DNA from: CAILUG01 sp038125665
GTDB taxonomy: Bacteria; Pseudomonadota; Gammaproteobacteria; Pseudomonadales; Pseudohongiellaceae
Reading direction: 5' to 3'
NCBI GenBank assembly: GCA_038125665.1
Contig: JAYPEI010000033.1
Span: 1 to 9,850, forward strand
Length of the DNA stretch: 9,850 nucleotides
Shown here: positions 6,589-9,850 of the stretch, one piece after another
How positions within the stretch are numbered: the stretch's first letter is position 1
How the letters are laid out: every line of letters begins with the position of its first letter
The notes under the pieces: model-generated
Seen by the model: only the letters and a program-made list of their open reading frames with translations
What the model was told of the DNA's origin: nothing
Database searches by the model: none
Position numbers and translations under genes: made by a program

Positions 6589-8118
6589 TTAGAACTCAGT
6601 TACATATACATCTTCATCATCATAAGCCTCTGGAAACACGTAAGGAGCATCAAAGGGTGTAGACCTATCTCTATTAAACCTCTTCAAAAATTCTGATGCA
6701 TGTTTTTCATATACTTTATAAAGGTGTAGCTCATTATCATTTAAAGCCTCATAGGGGTTCCAAAGACTGAAACCCTTTTCATCTATTGGAATTATTCCTC
6801 CAGCAATCTGTTCATAAGCATCAATCATGATTTGTTGTAGTACTTTAATCATATCTTGTTGAACGATGAATGAATCATGTACCGGTAACACTACCCTGTT
6901 GTGTCTTTGTAACATCTCTAAAATACAGTATTCAGCGATATCAGAATCTATTCTTTGAAGCTCCTTGCCTAACTGTTTATTAAAGAATAAATGCCTGATG
7001 GGTGTGTGTTTATTCAGTAAATGTTCTACAAGCTTTTTGGGGCCAAAAGGGAATAACTTAGCAAGACCTTTAGAGCTTATAGCGCTGATGGCACTCTTTT
7101 CTGAATTGGTATTGATCAGGCATTGAAACGCATCTTTCACTGCTTGCCTGTGAGCCTGAGTGAAACCTTCCAATTCAAGCGTATAGGAATCAAAGCCACT
7201 CGGGAGTTCTGTGTAGCCCGCTTTTGCATACATCAGAGATGGGTGCAGGTGCTTGTAATCTAATTCCGCAACGGCTTGATGATTGATAGTAATGTATGGC
7301 CTTAATTCTTTAGGAATCCCTTGCCACCAAGCATGGTAGAACCTTCCACCTAGTGTAAAGCCGATGTCATTAAATATGCGAACAAGATACTTCTGATTTG
7401 GACTAAATTCAGATTTATCACCTTTTTTTAGCTTTAGATTTAGTTCTTTATAATCGGTGTCCTTAATCCAAAGCCCTATGGCTGTTTCATGTAACGCTTG
7501 GTTAATACGCTGCAGGTTCTTCCGCATTAGGATCGTCTGATCATTGTCCTTGTACTCAAGTTTTTCTTTGATCTTTTTAGTCTTCTTTAGTCTCGTATCA
7601 AACCAAGACTTCTTAGTCACTTGTACCTGAATGATTTCACGATTAGGGTCTAGTTCAATCACATGAGGGGATATTTTGTTTATGTCCCGCTTCAATGCCC
7701 CCTTGGCTTTGACCCTCGTCACTCGTGACTTTTGGAGGTCTTGATAACCAATTTTCTGCTCAATCAATCCAAGCGAGACGAGACTGTCCAATATACAGTC
7801 CACAAAGATAGCTTTTGTGAGAACTTGAAAGTAACGGGTTCTTTTAAATGAAGGCTTGCCTCTTCCCTGATACAACCAGTGATTCTTTCTCTGATTAATC
7901 CAGATCAAATTGCAGATGAAAATGTGTAGTTGCTCGCGAATCTTTGAATCATGGCTACGGAGAGAACTACGAGATTCTTTTATTTTCTCTAGGTATTTCT
8001 CTACCAGAGCGAGGACAGCGGGATCTTCCGAAAACAGATATGTCTTGAGAGGGGCAGCGGCATCCAGTTCTTGGGCGAATTTTTGATTCTCGCTAGTGAC
8101 GGGAATGGCTTTGGACAT
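6589..8118 (-). CDS. Family A-like DNA polymerase / replication protein of a mobile element
   Basis: A 509-residue protein with the three polymerase motifs of the PolA palm and fingers. Motif A is AELDYKHLHP with D287; motif B is a helix with R324, K328 and N336 spaced as in the O helix; motif C is LPVHDSFIV with H414 and D415. Between 247 and 268 lies GGRFYHAWWQ, a hallmark I associate with uncharacterised polymerase-like proteins of proteobacterial accessory regions. No 3'-5' or 5'-3' exonuclease domain is visible, and the motifs sit in a far smaller frame than Pol I. Residues about 95-145, with LGLIEQKIG and SRVTRVKA, look like a winged-helix DNA-binding region as in replication initiators. 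The acidic C terminus is unusual. Whether it primes, copies the whole element or only repairs its ends is unknown. Start at 8118 has a weak ribosome binding site. Confidence 0.8.
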   Translation of the reverse strand: MSKAIPVTSENQKFAQELDAAAPLKTYLFSEDPAVLALVEKYLEKIKESRSSLRSHDSKIREQLHIFICNLIWINQRKNHWLYQGRGKPSFKRTRYFQVLTKAIFVDCILDSLVSLGLIEQKIGYQDLQKSRVTRVKAKGALKRDINKISPHVIELDPNREIIQVQVTKKSWFDTRLKKTKKIKEKLEYKDNDQTILMRKNLQRINQALHETAIGLWIKDTDYKELNLKLKKGDKSEFSPNQKYLVRIFNDIGFTLGGRFYHAWWQGIPKELRPYITINHQAVAELDYKHLHPSLMYAKAGYTELPSGFDSYTLELEGFTQAHRQAVKDAFQCLINTNSEKSAISAISSKGLAKLFPFGPKKLVEHLLNKHTPIRHLFFNKQLGKELQRIDSDIAEYCILEMLQRHNRVVLPVHDSFIVQQDMIKVLQQIMIDAYEQIAGGIIPIDEKGFSLWNPYEALNDNELHLYKVYEKHASEFLKRFNRDRSTPFDAPYVFPEAYDDEDVYVTEF

Positions 8119-8193
8119 CTTGTAATATCTTTCTCTAACTATTGTACGTTATTGTATCGCCGTCTGATCTAAACCGCCTCCTTTCTCACCTTT

Positions 8194-8225
8194 TTATATA
8201 TATTCTAACTATCTGATATATATAA
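8194..8225. promoter_or_regulatory. Perfect AT-rich inverted repeat in the divergent control region
   Basis: TTATATATAT at 8194-8203 and its exact complement ATATATATAA at 8216-8225 are separated by 12 bases that hold the smaller palindrome TATCTGATA (8210-8218). It lies about 75 bases before the polymerase start and 155 before the DUF4268 start. It could be an operator for autoregulation, a promoter with overlapping TATA-like -10 boxes, or a melting site of a replication origin. The rest of 8119-8379 holds no gene; CCAA-taacc-GTTGG at 8334-8346 is a further small dyad and I could not settle a promoter for either gene. Confidence 0.5.
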
Positions 8226-8379
8226 AGTTCTAGCCCCTAGAATGCCACCCTTTAACGGTATATTATGAATGATGAGTTACTGATAACTAGTTTTTAAAAT
8301 CTTGAACTCCCGCGTCTAATAACAAGAGTTGAACCAATAACCGTTGGCATCTCAGAACATCAAAGTTGCATAAAACCAC

Positions 8380-9306
8380 ATGAAGAAACTAGCAAGACTT
8401 GAGAAGCTTAAACCTCGTGAAATCTGGAAGCATGAAGCTCTAGATTTCACACGCTGGTTGGCAGAAAAAGAAAATATAGACCTTCTCTGCGAAGAACTAG
8501 GGATCAATATTGAAAACGTCAGAACTGAGGCAGCTGCGGGTCGTTATGCGGTTGATATAGTCGCGGATGATATTGATCGCAACGCCAAGGTAATCATTGA
8601 GAACCAACTTGAGTCTACTGACCACAAACATCTAGGCCAGATCCTTACATATGCGTCAGCATTTGATGCCAGCATTATTGTCTGGGTCGTTACAGACTTT
8701 ACAGAAGAACATAAGCAGGCAATAGATTGGTTTAATCGCCACATGCCGGAAGAAATTAATTTTTTCTTGGTGCTTACCGAAGTCTACAAAATAGGAGATT
8801 CCGACCCTGCGCCACATTTCACGGTAGTTTGTGAACCAAACCAATGGGGTAAGGCCCTCGTAAAATCGGCGACCGGAGACTCTGTGAGCAATTTGAAACT
8901 CCAGCAACAACAATTCTGGGAAGGATTAAAAGAATATGCTGAAAATGCAAATTTACCTCTGAATCTTGGACAGAAATCTCGGCCTCAGCACTGGTACAAC
9001 ATCTCTTTCGGCACAAGCAGATGCCATATAGTTTTGAGACTTAACAGTCAGAAAAAATATATTGGCTGCGAAATTTATATTGGCAACGATCCACAACTGT
9101 TTGAGGAATTGAACTCAAACAAAGGAGCGATAGAAGCAGAGATTGGAGAGAGTCTGAATTGGATGGAATTACCAAAGGCTACTGCTTCAAGAATACAACT
9201 AGTTATAGCTTGCGATCCGATGGAACAAGAGCAATGGCCAAAGTACTTTGAGTGGTGTGCAACCTATGTGCAGAAATTTTCTACAGCATTTATAAAACAT
9301 GTTTAG
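8380..9306 (+). CDS. PD-(D/E)XK nuclease-like protein with DUF4268
   Basis: A 308-residue protein. The N-terminal part carries a PD-(D/E)XK-like core: E50 in VRTEAAAGRYAVDI, D59, then VIIENQ with E74 and Q76, and TDHKHLGQ, a conserved block of this family. The lysine of the classical motif is replaced by glutamine, a variant seen in active members of the superfamily. From about 165 to the end the sequence fits DUF4268 (QQQFWEGLKEYAEN, then a W-x-N-I segment). Such proteins are often found alone or beside restriction genes and are thought to be DNA nucleases, but the target is not established. The start follows no evident Shine-Dalgarno site, yet the N terminus aligns with the family's usual beginning (LxxLxPREIWKHEA-like). 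It is divergent from the polymerase gene and is the last gene before the right repeat; 9307-9480 holds no gene I can support. Confidence 0.87.
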   Translation: MKKLARLEKLKPREIWKHEALDFTRWLAEKENIDLLCEELGINIENVRTEAAAGRYAVDIVADDIDRNAKVIIENQLESTDHKHLGQILTYASAFDASIIVWVVTDFTEEHKQAIDWFNRHMPEEINFFLVLTEVYKIGDSDPAPHFTVVCEPNQWGKALVKSATGDSVSNLKLQQQQFWEGLKEYAENANLPLNLGQKSRPQHWYNISFGTSRCHIVLRLNSQKKYIGCEIYIGNDPQLFEELNSNKGAIEAEIGESLNWMELPKATASRIQLVIACDPMEQEQWPKYFEWCATYVQKFSTAFIKHV

Positions 9307-9480
9307 CCTGAGTAGGCGATGAGGATAGTGGGTGGATAGAGGTTTGTGACGAGGTAGAGCGAATATCCTCAAATGTTTACCAAGAACTGAGAATCCGAAG
9401 AACCTGTTGAATAGGAAGATTCTGTAATATTAAATTTATGGGCATTAAAACTTGTCCAAATATGTTTCCTACTTTTAAAG

Positions 9481-9599
9481 CTACTTAACACTCCAAAGCC
9501 CTCAAAAACCCCCTCAACACCTATATATCCCCAGCACCCCCACTGGCCTCCTGCATACCCCTCAGAGCGTCTCAGAAGCTCTCTAAGCAACGCTAAAAC
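9481..9599 (-). repeat. Right inverted repeat (119 bp)
   Basis: Reverse complement of 1-119 with five substitutions and no gaps. All G runs of the left copy are intact here on the minus strand. The octamer CCTCAGAG occurs inside the repeat (9560-9567) and again across its visible outer edge (9599-9606), a hint that the real repeat may continue outward beyond the part that can be compared with the truncated left copy. The divergence between copies argues against a simple assembly palindrome. Confidence 0.93.
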
Positions 9600-9681
9600 C
9601 TCAGAGGCAACTGACTACCCCTCTAAATGAAGGTTTGGGAAAACTCCAGAGTTCACGGGGCCTGTAGGGCTTTGAAGTAAC

Positions 9682-9711
9682 AGTAGACCAAATAGTAGAC
9701 CAGAATAGACC
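9682..9711 (+). repeat. Short direct repeats, AGTAGACCA type
   Basis: AGTAGACCA at 9682-9690 and 9694-9702 and a degenerate ATAGACC at 9705-9711 form a tandem series with a step of about 12, then 10 bases. They lie outside the inverted repeat. Spaced direct repeats near an island end commonly bind a tyrosine integrase arm domain or a replication initiator; either would be inference here. Confidence 0.55.
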
Positions 9712-9795
9712 TTTGACAGTGAACTAGGTTCTGATAAATCATTGATCTTGTTAGGGCTTCCGAGTTGTTAGCTCCTGAATGAGGTACTTAACCCG

Positions 9796-9809
9796 CTCCG
9801 GGCGTGCCA
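9796..9809 (+). other. Stretch resembling a tRNA 3' end (possible attachment site)
   Basis: CTCCGGGCGTGCCA ends in CCA and resembles the acceptor 3' strand of arginine tRNAs. The bases before it do not fold into a tRNA: the expected TTCRA T-loop and a matching 5' acceptor strand are missing. A duplicated tRNA 3' end is what an integrated island leaves at one border, and a terminator follows directly. The match is short and from memory of tRNA sequences only. Confidence 0.3.
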
Positions 9810-9817
9810 AATTTAGA

Positions 9818-9845
9818 AGGGAGCCGATGGCTCCCTCTTTACTTT
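9818..9845 (+). terminator. Rho-independent terminator
   Basis: A perfect eight-base-pair stem, AGGGAGCC (9818-9825) with GGCTCCCT (9829-9836), closes a three-base loop and is followed by a T-rich tail (CTTTACTTT). No gene in the visible part ends just before it, so it may belong to a tRNA or other host gene whose end is in the flank. Confidence 0.75.
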
Positions 9846-9850
9846 GGTAT

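Larger units (their letters stand above)
1..9599. mobile_element. Putative element bounded by long inverted repeats, carrying a family A-like polymerase
   Basis: The two ends are inverted copies of a 119-base sequence with 5 mismatches. Everything between them looks accessory: a polymerase-like protein, a helicase/NUDIX/methyltransferase operon, nuclease-like proteins and small unknown proteins. No recombinase of the DDE, tyrosine, serine or HUH type is recognisable in any frame I read, so the element is either moved in trans, moved by a mechanism built on its own polymerase, or is an immobile relic. The left repeat starts at the first base of the window, so the true outer edge may lie further out and a target-site duplication cannot be tested. 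Alternatives are a plasmid in which the repeats flank a short outer segment, or a linear replicon. That two repeats exist is certain; that they delimit one mobile unit is inference. Confidence 0.55.

Noticed and set aside
9390..9423. Imperfect hairpin AGAATC...GATTCT after the DUF4268 gene as a terminator
   Set aside because: The stem is broken by an uneven internal loop and no T-run follows, so it does not make a convincing terminator.
9369..9590. Minus-strand 73-residue frame running out of the right repeat, rich in Gly and aromatic residues
   Set aside because: It needs a TTG start without a ribosome binding site, and in the left repeat the matching frame differs at the amino-acid level at each substitution (R/Q, Y/C, D/V, L/G), with no sign of synonymous change. 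More likely chance reading of the G-rich repeat.
1..9599. Inverted repeats as an assembly or amplification palindrome artefact
   Set aside because: The arms are 119 bases, differ at five sites and enclose 9.4 kb of unrelated unique genes; artefactual palindromes are normally identical and close together.
5344..9711. CRISPR array or long tandem repeats
   Set aside because: No regularly spaced repeat-spacer units were found; the only direct repeats are the short AGTAGACCA copies in the flank.
9735..9809. Complete tRNA gene in the right flank
   Set aside because: Only the 3' acceptor-like end is present; the T-arm, anticodon arm and 5' acceptor strand cannot be formed from the preceding bases.

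Overview
The window looks like draft-assembly DNA from a Gram-negative bacterium, probably a gammaproteobacterium. The pointers are a lipobox lipoprotein, ordinary Shine-Dalgarno sites and proteobacterial-type protein families; I cannot name a genus. A run of ten Ns at 4776-4785 marks a scaffold gap of unknown true length.

The main structure is a pair of long inverted repeats, 1-119 and 9481-9599, matching at 114 of 119 positions and facing each other. They enclose about 9.6 kb whose contents look wholly accessory. No transposase, integrase or resolvase gene is visible between them. Instead there is a protein with the three sequence motifs of family A DNA polymerases. The window starts inside the left repeat, so the outer left boundary and any target-site duplication cannot be seen.

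Layout, left to right. (1) 141-4505, minus strand: a NUDIX hydrolase fused to a SAM-dependent methyltransferase, then a PLD-helicase-DUF3427 protein overlapping it by 14 bases, then a small predicted lipoprotein; this looks like one operon and a candidate defence module. (2) 4590-5337, minus strand: two tandem, related small helical proteins resembling MIT domains, coupled by a TAATG overlap, then a small membrane protein interrupted by the gap. All three have good ribosome binding sites. (3) 5397-5714, plus strand: a small GIY-YIG-like protein, divergent from group 2. (4) 5707-8118, minus strand: the family A-like polymerase followed by a membrane-anchored metallophosphoesterase. (5) 8119-8379: a divergent control region with a perfect AT-rich inverted repeat. 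(6) 8380-9306, plus strand: a PD-(D/E)XK nuclease-like protein with DUF4268. (7) 9600-9850: flanking DNA with short direct repeats, a stretch resembling a tRNA 3' end, and a strong hairpin terminator, which together may be the end of a tRNA-integrated island.

The reading I favour is a mobile or once-mobile element with long terminal inverted repeats, replicated or propagated with help from its own polymerase, carrying one or two nucleic-acid-targeting defence modules. What moves it is not in view.
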